Assembly (NCBI GenBank): GCA_017469335.1
Contig: JAFUGP010000118.1
Location: forward strand, 1 to 49,194
Source of the DNA: Succinivibrio sp.
GTDB taxonomy: Bacteria; Pseudomonadota; Gammaproteobacteria; Enterobacterales; Succinivibrionaceae
Length of the DNA stretch: 49,194 bases
Reading direction: 5' to 3'
In this document: positions 8,743-17,043 of the stretch, one piece after another
How positions within the stretch are numbered: the stretch's first letter is position 1
Layout: each line of letters starts with the position of its first letter
Made by a program: the position numbers and the translations under genes
The notes under the pieces: generated by a model
What the model saw: only the letters and a program-made list of their open reading frames with translations
The model's database searches: none
What the model was told of the DNA's origin: nothing

Positions 8743-9909
8743 TTACTGTCCGCCATGGTCTGTGGTTGAACCCCTGTCGTGTGATGGAACATAAAAAAGC
8801 AGGTAACGCTCATCAAATCTCGCCAACGCCCGGCTCAAAAACTCAGAGAGCGGAGTTAAGAGCAGATGTCGAATGTCGTCGATAAGGGCTAAGGCCAGGT
8901 AGGAGATCAGCACCGTCACCACAGCCCACAGTGCGAAAGTGTCGGTATAGATTTGATTTTGCAACGGCCAGAAGGTCAGCGCCAGCGGCCCCTTCAGCGA
9001 CACGCAGGAATGGATGAGATAGACGCCGAAGGCACCCTGGGCCAGATAGTTGATAAGACGAGAATAGTAGGGCTTGAGCGCCAGTGCACAGCTAAGCAGA
9101 CTCAGAGCAATTACAGGTACGAAGACACTATGCCAGCGGGCAAAGAAAATGTAATGAATCATGATCTCGCTGCGCCCCCGGGCATGGAACTGACACAGTA
9201 CAAATACCAAGGTCAGGGCAAGAACTGTTAAGCACAGCAGTCCAAGGCAGCGTCGGAATCTGAGCTCTGGTGGGAAGAGACGCCAGTAGGCGCCGCAGGC
9301 GTAGGCATAGCACAGAGCCTCAAATTCACCGCAGTAGAATTTCTCGCCATATAACGGCGCCGGCCACAGTATGGTGGAGAGCAGGTACCACAGTAAGAAG
9401 AGCATCACGAGCAGCGCCTTGAACTGTGCCTTGGATAGGCTGCGCAGACCTAGGTTGAAGTAAGGTGAGAGCAGCATCAGCAGCATAAAGGCCGTCATGA
9501 ACCAATAGCGGCCGAAGGTAAGCGGCAGTAGCGTCCGGATCAGCTCCCAGACTGAGAAATCCTGCCAGTGCAGTGCACAGGCAAGAGCAAACCCGCCGGC
9601 GGAGTAAAAAAGCACGCACAGCCACAGTTTTACCAGACGCGATGGTTTAGGCCCCGGCTTTTGAATAAGAAAATAGCCTGAGATGGCACCGAACATGAAG
9701 ACGCCCACTTTGCCGCCTGAGACCATGAGCATGGCAAGCAGGATGTTCAGCTGATAGACGAGGTCAGAAGGCTGCAGGGCAGGGAGGTTAAGATTCGAGA
9801 ACAGCACCACATGGTGGGCCACGATAAGAAGCATGGCAATAAGACGCAGCAACTCCATACGGGAGTCGCGCAGCTGATGTTGCTCTAGAGGGGCTTTACC
9901 CCCCCCCAT
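8743..9909 (-). CDS. Membrane acyltransferase 3 family protein (OafA-like), candidate phase-variable gene
   Basis: A 388-residue integral membrane protein with about ten hydrophobic spans. It has the family opening RDSRMELLRLIAM followed by LLIVAHHVV (paired histidines, the usual active site region) and a later HSCVSLKGP segment. Acyltransferase_3 proteins O-acetylate sugars of LPS O-antigen, capsule or other exported glycans; the acceptor here is unknown. The start codon ATG (9909-9907) sits at the beginning of a run of nine G on the coding strand. With nine G the frame is open; with eight or ten it stops within eight codons. The family-conserved RDS residues lie before the next ATG (9858), supporting the upstream start. 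An in-frame TAA closes the frame 12 bases before the ATG. No good ribosome binding site is visible. Confidence 0.88.
   Translation of the reverse strand: MGGGKAPLEQHQLRDSRMELLRLIAMLLIVAHHVVLFSNLNLPALQPSDLVYQLNILLAMLMVSGGKVGVFMFGAISGYFLIQKPGPKPSRLVKLWLCVLFYSAGGFALACALHWQDFSVWELIRTLLPLTFGRYWFMTAFMLLMLLSPYFNLGLRSLSKAQFKALLVMLFLLWYLLSTILWPAPLYGEKFYCGEFEALCYAYACGAYWRLFPPELRFRRCLGLLCLTVLALTLVFVLCQFHARGRSEIMIHYIFFARWHSVFVPVIALSLLSCALALKPYYSRLINYLAQGAFGVYLIHSCVSLKGPLALTFWPLQNQIYTDTFALWAVVTVLISYLALALIDDIRHLLLTPLSEFLSRALARFDERYLLFYVPSHDRGSTTDHGGQ
9899..9907 (-). repeat. Homopolymeric (G)9 tract at the start codon of the acyltransferase
   Basis: Nine consecutive C on the plus strand, read as G9 in the gene, beginning with the G of ATG. 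One-base slippage gives TAG at codon 8 (G8) or TAA at codon 5 (G10). Tracts of this length in a start region are classical contingency loci. Confidence 0.85.
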
Positions 9910-10122
9910 GGGGTTATTTTATTGTTTTTCATATAAAATATGTCACTAAGATAGGCGCTTTTACATCTATACTTTTGTCCGGGGGCGGGACAGGCCCACA
10001 GTCTAGCATAATCTTAGACAGGCAAGAACAAGGCTTAGCAGGTAAGATTTAACTCGGAATATTGCTGATGTCAGTTCTTGTCCCTGCTTAACAAAGATGA
10101 CATAATTACAATTGATAATAAA

Positions 10123-10136
10123 GAATAAAATTATTC
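10123..10136. promoter_or_regulatory. Inverted repeat in the AT-rich leader of the MntA/HepT pair
   Basis: GAATAA-AA-TTATTC, in an AT-rich stretch 70 bp before the antitoxin gene. A possible -35 (TTGATA, 10112-10117) lies just ahead. Candidate promoter/operator of the toxin-antitoxin operon; by position only. Confidence 0.35.
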
Positions 10137-10206
10137 ATTACAGGATAGATTGGCCCTTAAACATCTGTTAATGATAGTTTGACCTACGGACAATACGGGG
10201 TAACAA

Positions 10207-10506
10207 ATGAGAGCGTCGGAAGCTTTACGCCAACACCGAGACGAGGTGAAAGCCCTCTTTAAAGAAGCAGAGAAAGATGGGATTTTCAATGTACGTTTAG
10301 TAGGTTCTGTCAGCAAAGGAAAAGATACCGAAAAAAGCGACGTGGATTTTCTAGTCAGCACACCGGTGCAGGGAAAATTACTGAAGGTTTTGTATTTGGG
10401 CACAAGATTAGAGGAAATTCTAAACAAAAAAGTGGATATATTAATTGAGGAATCTTTGCCTATTTACTTATATTATATGGTGGAAGAATCTGTGAAATAT
10501 GAATAA
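10207..10506 (+). CDS. mntA: MntA-type nucleotidyltransferase antitoxin
   Basis: A 99-residue minimal nucleotidyltransferase. The diagnostic GSx10DxD motif is present (G33-S34, then D45-V46-D47 in KSDVDFLV). Known family action: MntA adds AMP groups to a tyrosine of the partner HEPN toxin HepT and so silences it. GGGG seven bases before the ATG serves as ribosome binding site. The stop overlaps the toxin start by eight bases, giving translational coupling. The gene is AT-rich compared with aroK and aroB around it, a sign of horizontal gain. It is at the short end of the family but has the whole catalytic core. Confidence 0.9.
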   Translation: MRASEALRQHRDEVKALFKEAEKDGIFNVRLVGSVSKGKDTEKSDVDFLVSTPVQGKLLKVLYLGTRLEEILNKKVDILIEESLPIYLYYMVEESVKYE

Positions 10507-11014
10507 ATATAAAAATATTGACGATTTTAGAAAGACTGTTATTACTGTTAACCTTATTTACAGAAACTTGGAGAATATAGTTTCAAAACTAAATATCCTA
10601 ACTAAGGATTTTTTAGATAAAAACGAAGATTTTGCCAACAATATCTGTCTTCGTTTGCAAGTTATTGGGGAATCCATAAATCATCTTGTCAAAGCGAACA
10701 GTTTTATTATCAGTGACTATGATGAACCTTGGAGGGAAATTGTGGAATTACGCAATATTATCTCCCACAATTACGGGGAATTAAATCCCGTCGAAATAAC
10801 AGAAATTTGTCACAACGATGTACCAAAACTAAAACAGACATTTGATAAAATTATAATGGATAACAATTCTCTGAAAAAAGGAATTGCTTTTTTGGATGGG
10901 GTAAAAATATTTGGCTATAATCTTAATATGCCCGCTGATTTAAATCAAAAATTGAAAGATGTCTATATAGAATTGAATCATACGGACAACTGTTTCTCTG
11001 GCAAGAACTCCTAA
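10499..11014 (+). CDS. hepT: HepT-type HEPN RNase toxin with a C-terminal extension
   Basis: HEPN-domain ribonuclease of the HepT family. The defining RX4HXY motif is exact: R85-NIIS-H90-N-Y92, where R and H form the RNase site and the tyrosine is the residue AMPylated by MntA in studied homologues. The protein has 171 residues while most HepT proteins have about 110-145; the surplus (from about 125, containing KKGIAFLDGVKIFGYNL) is at the C-terminus and I do not recognise it. Strongly AT-rich codon use. Overlaps mntA by 8 bp. In family members the toxin cuts tRNA or mRNA when released. Inserted with mntA between aroK and aroB. Confidence 0.88.
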   Translation: MNKYKNIDDFRKTVITVNLIYRNLENIVSKLNILTKDFLDKNEDFANNICLRLQVIGESINHLVKANSFIISDYDEPWREIVELRNIISHNYGELNPVEITEICHNDVPKLKQTFDKIIMDNNSLKKGIAFLDGVKIFGYNLNMPADLNQKLKDVYIELNHTDNCFSGKNS

Positions 11015-11136
11015 GGCTTTTTTCTGGTTACGACTGAGCAGTGTTTTTACAAATGACTTGTTATTGCTAAGTTTTTCCTGGCCACAAGGCTTACTGATCT
11101 CCATGTGGCTATACTTAAGATAGTTACTTGCTCTGC

Positions 11137-11142
11137 TATAAT
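11137..11142 (+). promoter_or_regulatory. Probable -10 box of the aroB promoter
   Basis: Perfect TATAAT 48 bp before the aroB start. The -35 region is poor (CTTAAG-like). A local promoter would be needed, because the insertion separates aroB from aroK. Confidence 0.5.
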
Positions 11143-11189
11143 AGCGCGACAGTAAAAGAATATCCCGCCACGGCGGCGAAGGTCAGATT

Positions 11190-12293
11190 ATGTCAGTCAT
11201 CAACGTGGGGTTAGGAGAGCGCTCCTACCCCATTCATATTTTACACAACGCCGATTATGGGGCGTTGCTGCGTCAGGCTCTGCCTAAGACCACCGATTTG
11301 ATGGTGGTGACCAACGATACGGTAGGTCCTTTCTATCTAGAGCAGGTGACAGCATCACTTGAGAAGAGCGGGTTTAAGGTCAGCTCCCATGTGCTCAAGG
11401 ATGGCGAGTCCTATAAGACCGTGGAATCCTGGTGGGGGATCTTAAGTGCGCTGTTGGAGCGCAACTTCGCTCGGGATGGAGCGCTGGCCGCCTTAGGCGG
11501 CGGGGTGGTAGGCGACATGACCGGGTTTGCCGCGGCGGTGTATCAGCGCGGAGTGCCCTATGTGCAGCTGCCCACCACGCTGCTGGCCATGGTCGACTCC
11601 TCGGTTGGCGGCAAGACCGCTATCAATCACCCCCAGGGGAAGAACATGATAGGTGCCTTCTATCAGCCTCAGGCGGTGGTAGCTGCTCTCAAGGTCTTGG
11701 GCACCTTGCCGCCGCGCGAGTTATCCGCCGGTCTGGCCGAGGCCATCAAAACCGCTTTCATCTATGATGAGCCCTTTATCCGCTTCATGCAGGATCATAG
11801 CGGTGCGGTCTTCACACAGGATGAGGCGGTGCTTACCCATATAGTCGAGCGCTGCTGTGCCATCAAGGCGCAGGTGGTGGAGGCCGACGAGCGTGAGGGC
11901 GGACTGCGAGCCATCCTCAATTTCGGGCATACCTTCGGACATGCGCTGGAGGCTTACCTGGGTTTTGGCACCTGGCTGCACGGTGAGGCCGTGGGCTTGG
12001 GCATGTGCCTGGCCGCCGCGCTCTCGTTAAGCCGCAACCTCATTGATGAAGACTACTATCAATGCATAGTAAAACTGGTTGCTGCCTGCAATCTGCCCGT
12101 CAAGGTTCCCGACGGCATGCAGGGCAGTGACTTCATCCGTCTCATGCGTCATGACAAGAAAGTGCGCTCGGGGGTGATCCGTTACGTGCTGCCCACCGCG
12201 CCGGGTAAGGTAGGACTCTTTGCCGATGTGAGCGATGAGGAAGTCATCGCCGTGGTAGAACGCTATATCAGGGGTGAGTATCCTCCAAGCTGA
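11190..12293 (+). CDS. aroB: 3-dehydroquinate synthase
   Basis: Converts DAHP to 3-dehydroquinate, second step of the shikimate pathway; cytoplasmic, NAD- and metal-dependent. 367 residues, normal length. The NAD-binding GGGVVGDMTGFAA segment is at about residue 105, and metal ligands are in the DEREGG and NFGHTFGHALE segments (E and two H), with a further HGEAV histidine. GAAGGT precedes the ATG. damX follows 130 bp downstream as in E. coli. Confidence 0.96.
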   Translation: MSVINVGLGERSYPIHILHNADYGALLRQALPKTTDLMVVTNDTVGPFYLEQVTASLEKSGFKVSSHVLKDGESYKTVESWWGILSALLERNFARDGALAALGGGVVGDMTGFAAAVYQRGVPYVQLPTTLLAMVDSSVGGKTAINHPQGKNMIGAFYQPQAVVAALKVLGTLPPRELSAGLAEAIKTAFIYDEPFIRFMQDHSGAVFTQDEAVLTHIVERCCAIKAQVVEADEREGGLRAILNFGHTFGHALEAYLGFGTWLHGEAVGLGMCLAAALSLSRNLIDEDYYQCIVKLVAACNLPVKVPDGMQGSDFIRLMRHDKKVRSGVIRYVLPTAPGKVGLFADVSDEEVIAVVERYIRGEYPPS

Positions 12294-12425
12294 GTGGCGT
12301 TTACTCAAAGCAAGTACCATAACCAGGGACAACTTCGGAGCGGAGCCCAAACCCAGGACTCTGCACCTCGGGAAAAACAGGAGAGCGCGAGCGCGGCGTA
12401 AGCAAGCGGCGCACGGATTTTTAAC

Positions 12426-14333
12426 ATGAGCGAAAACGGCTCCACTACCCCCAAATCATTGTCAGACTTCTGCCTGCGTCTGGGAAATGAGTTAAGACGC
12501 GGCGATCATTTCATCTTCATCTCAGGCGATGGCGGCAGCGGCCGTACCTTTGTCTGTGAGCATGTGGTAAATTCCCTGGACGGAGAGCGCCACACCGTCT
12601 TTATTCCCTGTCAGGCCGATCTGACCTTGCAGAAACTGCGCGAGTTGTTTTTGCAGCAGCTGTTGCCCGGGCATAAATGGGATTTGAACCTCAATTTGGC
12701 CGATCTGCTCACCCAGACGGGGGTGTTCCCCGACGAGCCGGTGCTGGTGGTGGCCGATGATATCGACTCGGTGGTCAGCGCCTTCTTCACCGAGCTTCTG
12801 ACCGTCTATGAGCAGTACTCGGGCAAGGGCATGTTCTCCTTCATGGTCACCGCGAAGCCGCTGTGGGTGGAAGGGCGGCTTAGGGAGCTGCGCCGCACCA
12901 AGGCCCAGCTGACGGTACGGGAAGTACCGCCACTTGAGATGGAAGAGGCCCTGGCCTTGGTCAAACATGTGTTCGCCTCTCACAATTTAGGCGAACTTTA
13001 TACGGCGCTTCAGGGCAAACTGCCCTCGCGTCTGATGCAATGTAGCGGTAATATAGGCAGAGTGATTAAATACGCGGAGCGTCTTATGGAAGATCCAAAA
13101 GAAATCGACAACGACAGCGCGGCAAGCCAGGACAGCTTTGCACCCCCCGAGGAGCGTCGCAAACGCGGCGGCTCGGCGGCGCTGTTTATCACCATTGTCT
13201 GTGTCATCATCGTGCTGGCCTGTCTGGCACCGCTCTTTATGGGCACGGACATCTTCTCCAAACTGTTCGGCTCCTCGCCTAAGACCGATCCTGAAACGCA
13301 GGACGAGCTGGTGGTGGAGCGTACCGCGCTGCCGACCACTCCTGCAGAGCAGCGGGCACAAAACGCCGCGCAGGGGCTCTCCCAGGAACAGAACGCTGCA
13401 TCCGGCAGCGGCGCTGAGGGCGGGATCGCCGCAGATGGGCCGCGCGGCAGCGCTGAGGAAGCTGCTGACGATGACGGGGCCCTGCTGGAGGATCTCGATG
13501 AAGAGGGGCTGGAGGCCGATACTCCGGATAGTGATTCCACCAACAGCGTGACTTTACGCGGCGATACTCTCAATGAGATCGAGAAGAAGGGGGCTGAGCC
13601 GGGCAACCACTCAGACTTACCCCGACGAGGAGGAGTGGACGGATCTGTAGCGCCGGCGCAGGATGGCGGCGATGACTTGGATGAGCAGGGCTTGTTGAAC
13701 GATCCCGAGCTTACCGACGAGAGTGAGGAAGACTCAGGTGAGGCGGTGGCCCTGCAGCGTGAGGACAATGTACTGCGCCAGGCCGAGCTGGAATCGGAGC
13801 AGCGCCTGGAAGAACAGCGGCTCAAGCAGGAGCAGGAGCGTCTGGCCAAAGCCGAGGCTGCTGCCCGCGAGGCCAAGGAGCGTGAGGAGCAGGCCTTAAA
13901 AGCGGCGGCCGCTGCCATCGAACAGGCCGCCACGGCTGCCGCGAGCGCCGCTGCCGCTGCTCCGGCTGCTCCTGCCGCCGCCCCTGCTGCGGCACCCTCT
14001 CAGGCGGCCGCGGTGAGCGCCGGCGATCTCAAGGAACTGAACGCTAAGGAAGGGCGGCATTTTACCCTGCAGGTCATTGCCGGACGCGATCGGGCCGGGG
14101 TGGATGCGGCGGTGCCGGCCATTGCCTCCTTAAACGGCGGCAATTACTGGATCTACCAGACCGAACGCAACGGTCGTCCCTGGTATGTGCTGATCACCGG
14201 CGACTACGAGAATGCCGCGGCGGCAGCGCGGGATGCCCAGAAACTGCCGGCCAATCTGCGTGCCGGAGGACCTTTTGCCAAAGCCTTCTCCCGAGTTAAG
14301 CAGGAGATGCAGCTGGTAGCAGGACAGCAGTAA
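12426..14333 (+). CDS. damX: DamX-like cell division protein (AAA + SPOR domains)
   Basis: A 635-residue inner-membrane protein. The N-terminal AAA-type region (residues about 1-220) has a P-loop-like GDGGSGRTF and VVADDID. One transmembrane helix follows (about 242-268, ALFITIVCVIIVLACLAPLF). Then comes a long acidic, low-complexity periplasmic linker and an Ala/Pro-rich coiled segment (about 455-535). The C-terminal SPOR domain (about 540-620) contains FTLQVIAGRD and the GRPWYVLITGDY core. SPOR domains bind denuded septal glycan, placing it at the division site. E. coli DamX is shorter (428), and the linker makes the difference. The order aroB-damX fits gammaproteobacteria, but dam does not follow. 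Confidence 0.88.
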   Translation: MSENGSTTPKSLSDFCLRLGNELRRGDHFIFISGDGGSGRTFVCEHVVNSLDGERHTVFIPCQADLTLQKLRELFLQQLLPGHKWDLNLNLADLLTQTGVFPDEPVLVVADDIDSVVSAFFTELLTVYEQYSGKGMFSFMVTAKPLWVEGRLRELRRTKAQLTVREVPPLEMEEALALVKHVFASHNLGELYTALQGKLPSRLMQCSGNIGRVIKYAERLMEDPKEIDNDSAASQDSFAPPEERRKRGGSAALFITIVCVIIVLACLAPLFMGTDIFSKLFGSSPKTDPETQDELVVERTALPTTPAEQRAQNAAQGLSQEQNAASGSGAEGGIAADGPRGSAEEAADDDGALLEDLDEEGLEADTPDSDSTNSVTLRGDTLNEIEKKGAEPGNHSDLPRRGGVDGSVAPAQDGGDDLDEQGLLNDPELTDESEEDSGEAVALQREDNVLRQAELESEQRLEEQRLKQEQERLAKAEAAAREAKEREEQALKAAAAAIEQAATAAASAAAAAPAAPAAAPAAAPSQAAAVSAGDLKELNAKEGRHFTLQVIAGRDRAGVDAAVPAIASLNGGNYWIYQTERNGRPWYVLITGDYENAAAAARDAQKLPANLRAGGPFAKAFSRVKQEMQLVAGQQ

Positions 14334-14350
14334 CTACCGGTTTCTTCATA

Positions 14351-14372
14351 CCCCGCCTGCGGCGGGGTTTTT
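14351..14372 (+). terminator. Intrinsic terminator after damX
   Basis: CCCCGCC-TGC-GGCGGGG followed by five T. A strong stem 15 bp after the damX stop, where dam would be expected in E. coli. Some read-through into rpe is possible, since rpe begins 14 bp after it. Confidence 0.85.
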
Positions 14373-14385
14373 CAACGGAGTTTTT

Positions 14386-15066
14386 ATGGCAGAGCGTAAA
14401 TACCTCATCGCAGGCTCCATTCTCTCGGCCGATCTGCTCTCTTTGGGGGATGACGTCGGTGCGGCGCTGGAGGCCGGGGTGGATATCATCCACTTTGATG
14501 TGATGGACTTTCACTTCGTGCCCAATCTCACCTTCGGGCCTGCTTTTCTCAAGGCCTTGAGAGCGCGTTATCCCAAGGCCGTGTTCGACGTGCACCTGAT
14601 GGTCGCGCCGGTAACCGAGCAGATCGTGGAGGCCTTTGCCGAGGCCGGGGCCAGCTGGATCTCCTTTCATCCCGAGGGGTGTGTGCACCAGGAGCGCATG
14701 TTAAGTCATATCCGGGATTTGGGTTGTAAGGCCGGCATCGTGCTCAACCCCGGTACCGCCCCTGAATTTCTGCGTTATCTGTGGGATAAGCTTGATTTTG
14801 TGCTGGTTATGACCGTCAACCCCGGTTTTGGCGGGCAGAAGGCGCTCGAGCCCTGCCTTATTAAGGTCGCGGAGATTAAACAGATGGCCAAGGCGGCCGG
14901 CGTGACCCCCTTAATTGAGGTGGACGGCGGGGTCAAGAGCGAGAATATTGCGCATATGGCCGACTGCGGGGCGCAGGTCTTTGTGGCCGGCTCGGCCTTT
15001 TTCGGTGCCAAGGACAAACGCGCGGCCCTGCAGGCCTTAAGAGCGCCCTTAGGAGAGAGTCTGTGA
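14386..15066 (+). CDS. rpe: Ribulose-phosphate 3-epimerase
   Basis: Interconverts ribulose 5-phosphate and xylulose 5-phosphate (pentose phosphate pathway), cytoplasmic TIM barrel. 226 residues. Metal and catalytic motifs: SILSADLLSLGDD, HFDVMDFHFVPNLTFGP, FDVHLMV, MTVNPGFGGQ and the phosphate/acid site IEVDGGV. ACGGAG lies six bases before the ATG. Its stop overlaps the gph start (GTGA), so the two are translationally coupled. Confidence 0.96.
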   Translation: MAERKYLIAGSILSADLLSLGDDVGAALEAGVDIIHFDVMDFHFVPNLTFGPAFLKALRARYPKAVFDVHLMVAPVTEQIVEAFAEAGASWISFHPEGCVHQERMLSHIRDLGCKAGIVLNPGTAPEFLRYLWDKLDFVLVMTVNPGFGGQKALEPCLIKVAEIKQMAKAAGVTPLIEVDGGVKSENIAHMADCGAQVFVAGSAFFGAKDKRAALQALRAPLGESL

Positions 15067-15761
15067 GTGCCTTGACCGTGCGCCCTTTGGCGCTCATCTT
15101 CGATTTGGACGGCACGCTGGCCGATACCATTCCCCAGCTGACCCGCGCGGCCGACGCCTGCATGCAGGAGTTGGGTTTGCCCGGTCCCACGGTGGAGCAG
15201 GTGCGCTCCTATGTGGGCAACGGCACCATGATGATGTTGGCGCGCTGTATACTCGGACGGCGCGACATAACCAAAGATGAGGTGGATGAGGCGCTGCTGG
15301 AGCGGGCGCGCCAAAGCTACAACCGCTGCTATAAAGCGGCATTGTTTGCGGATTTTGAGATTTACCCCGGGGTGGTGGAGTGCCTTGAGCTGTGTAAGAG
15401 GCTGGGGATTAAAACTGCGGTGGCCACCAACAAGCCTGCCATGTTCGCCGAGCCGCTGTTGCAGTTTATGGGACTGTACGAGCGCTTTGATTTTGTGCTG
15501 GGCGGGGAGGTGCTGCCCCAGCGCAAGCCCGATCCCAAGGTGGTGGAGTATGTGGCCGCGCAGCTGCACTGTGAGTGTGCGCGCTGCGTGATGATAGGCG
15601 ACTCCGAGAACGATATCTTGGCCGGGCAGCGGGCCGGGATGAGTACGGTGTTCTTCACCTTTGGCTACAGTCACAAGAGCGCGGCGCAGTTAAAGCCTGA
15701 TTATGCCTTTGACAGCTACGCGCCGTTTAACGAGCTTTTAAGCACACTGCCTGCAGCTTAA
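15063..15761 (+). CDS. gph: Phosphoglycolate phosphatase
   Basis: HAD-superfamily phosphatase that removes 2-phosphoglycolate formed during DNA repair. 232 residues. Motif I FDLDGTLADT (nucleophile and acid aspartates), cap-domain helices, motif II VATNKPA, motif III lysine in PQRKPDP, and motif IV IGDSENDILAGQ. GTG start overlapping the rpe stop. E. coli Gph is 252 residues. The operon order rpe-gph-trpS is conserved in gammaproteobacteria. Confidence 0.93.
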   Translation: MSALTVRPLALIFDLDGTLADTIPQLTRAADACMQELGLPGPTVEQVRSYVGNGTMMMLARCILGRRDITKDEVDEALLERARQSYNRCYKAALFADFEIYPGVVECLELCKRLGIKTAVATNKPAMFAEPLLQFMGLYERFDFVLGGEVLPQRKPDPKVVEYVAAQLHCECARCVMIGDSENDILAGQRAGMSTVFFTFGYSHKSAAQLKPDYAFDSYAPFNELLSTLPAA

Positions 15762-15794
15762 GCGGCCGATTTTTCACAGTTTTTCATAAAGGGA

Positions 15795-15815
15795 GGCGCC
15801 AAAAGGGCGTTTTTA
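15795..15815 (+). promoter_or_regulatory. Small GC stem with U run directly in front of trpS
   Basis: CGCC-AAAAG-GGCG followed by TTTTT ends two bases before the trpS ATG (15817), and GGGAGG lies at its 5' edge. It could be a leaky terminator between gph and trpS or a hairpin that affects ribosome access. A 4-bp stem is weak. Confidence 0.4.
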
Positions 15816-15816
15816 T

Positions 15817-16815
15817 ATGTCCAAGGTTATTTTCAGCGGCATTCAGCCCTCGGGCGAGCTGAGCATCGGCAACTATATCGGCTCGCTGCGCAACTGGGTA
15901 CAGCTGCAGCACGATTACGACAGCATCTTTTGCGTGGTCAACGAGCATGCCATCACGGTGCGCCAGGACCCCCGGGAGCTGATGTCCCGCTCCTACGACA
16001 CGCTGGCCATCTTCGTGGCCGCGGGCATCGATCCGGACAAATGCGTGCTCTTTTTGCAGTCGCAGGTGCCGGCGCACAGCCAGTTAAGCTGGGTGCTTAA
16101 CTGCTATACCCAGGTAGGCGAGCTCAACCGCATGACGCAGTACAAGGACAAGTCCAAGCGCTATGCCGATAATGTTACCGCCGGGCTTTTTGATTACCCG
16201 GTGCTGATGGCCGCCGACATTCTGCTCTATCAGGCAGATCTGGTGCCGGTGGGCGATGATCAGAAACAGCATATCGAGCTGACGCGCGACATCGCCGGAC
16301 GCTTCAACGCGCTCTACGGCGAGACTTTTGTGCTGCCCGAGGGCTTCTTCCCCAAGAGCGGCAGCCGGGTCATGAGCCTGCAGGAGCCCACCAAGAAGAT
16401 GTCCAAGTCCGATGACAATCCCAACAACGTCATCCGGATCTTGGAAGATCCCAAGTCCGTGCTCAAAAAATTAAAGCGCGCGGTCACCGACAGCGACGAG
16501 CCGCCGGTGGTGGCCTGGGACTGGGAGCGCAAACCCGGCGTATCCAACCTCTTGGAGCTCATGGCTGCCGCTACCGGACGTGAGATAAGTGAGCTGGTGG
16601 AACATTTCAAGGGATCACAGTATGGGGCTTTCAAGAGCGAGGTGGGCGAGGCGGTAGTGGCGCTGCTAGAGCCCATTCAGGAGCGTTATCGTCAGCTGCG
16701 AGGTGATGAGGGGTATCTGCGCGAGATCTTCGCCGCCGGTGCCCGTAAGGCCGCCGAGCGGGCGCAGCGCACCTTAGATGATGTGTACCGCAAAGTAGGC
16801 TTTATTGTGCCCTGA
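15817..16815 (+). CDS. trpS: Tryptophanyl-tRNA synthetase
   Basis: Class I aminoacyl-tRNA synthetase that charges tRNA-Trp. 332 residues (E. coli 334). The HIGH-like signature is GNYIGS within [15 protein letters not shown] near the start, and the KMSKS loop is [10 protein letters not shown]. The NEHAITV and QAD(L)[10 protein letters not shown] segments are family features. The start gives the normal N-terminus [13 protein letters not shown]; the usual Shine-Dalgarno spacing is not clean because of the hairpin in front. Confidence 0.96.
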   Translation: MSKVIFSGIQPSGELSIGNYIGSLRNWVQLQHDYDSIFCVVNEHAITVRQDPRELMSRSYDTLAIFVAAGIDPDKCVLFLQSQVPAHSQLSWVLNCYTQVGELNRMTQYKDKSKRYADNVTAGLFDYPVLMAADILLYQADLVPVGDDQKQHIELTRDIAGRFNALYGETFVLPEGFFPKSGSRVMSLQEPTKKMSKSDDNPNNVIRILEDPKSVLKKLKRAVTDSDEPPVVAWDWERKPGVSNLLELMAAATGREISELVEHFKGSQYGAFKSEVGEAVVALLEPIQERYRQLRGDEGYLREIFAAGARKAAERAQRTLDDVYRKVGFIVP

Positions 16816-16915
16816 CAGATATTTGCCGCGGCTACAGATTCTCCGGCGAGCGTACCGCCCCGTCTGCCGGCCAACTCAGGGCCGGGATGGCGGGACGGTT
16901 TGTTTTTGCCTATCA

Positions 16916-16938
16916 CCACAAAATTTGAATATTTGTGG
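16916..16938. promoter_or_regulatory. Imperfect palindrome upstream of the first DUF4143 gene
   Basis: CCACAAA and TTTGTGG separated by nine bases. A second CCACAAATT half-site lies at 17021-17029, beside the start region. A TATAAT box at 16992-16997 sits between the two, as expected for a repressed promoter. Confidence 0.45.
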
Positions 16939-17043
16939 CCAAAAGCCCGCAATTATGCAAATTTATCGTGCCTTTCGGGCGGCGTTCGCGCTATAATTTT
17001 GAACAGATCTGGCCATAAGTCCACAAATTGTCAAATTTAAGCG

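Noticed and set aside
13010..13933. Long minus-strand open frame (307 codons) inside damX
   Set aside because: Low-complexity Ser/Ala/Arg product caused by the GC-rich Glu/Ala-rich damX linker read backwards; damX itself has the domain evidence.
14775..15674. Minus-strand open frame of 299 codons across rpe and gph
   Set aside because: No recognisable domain, and both overlapped genes are certain.
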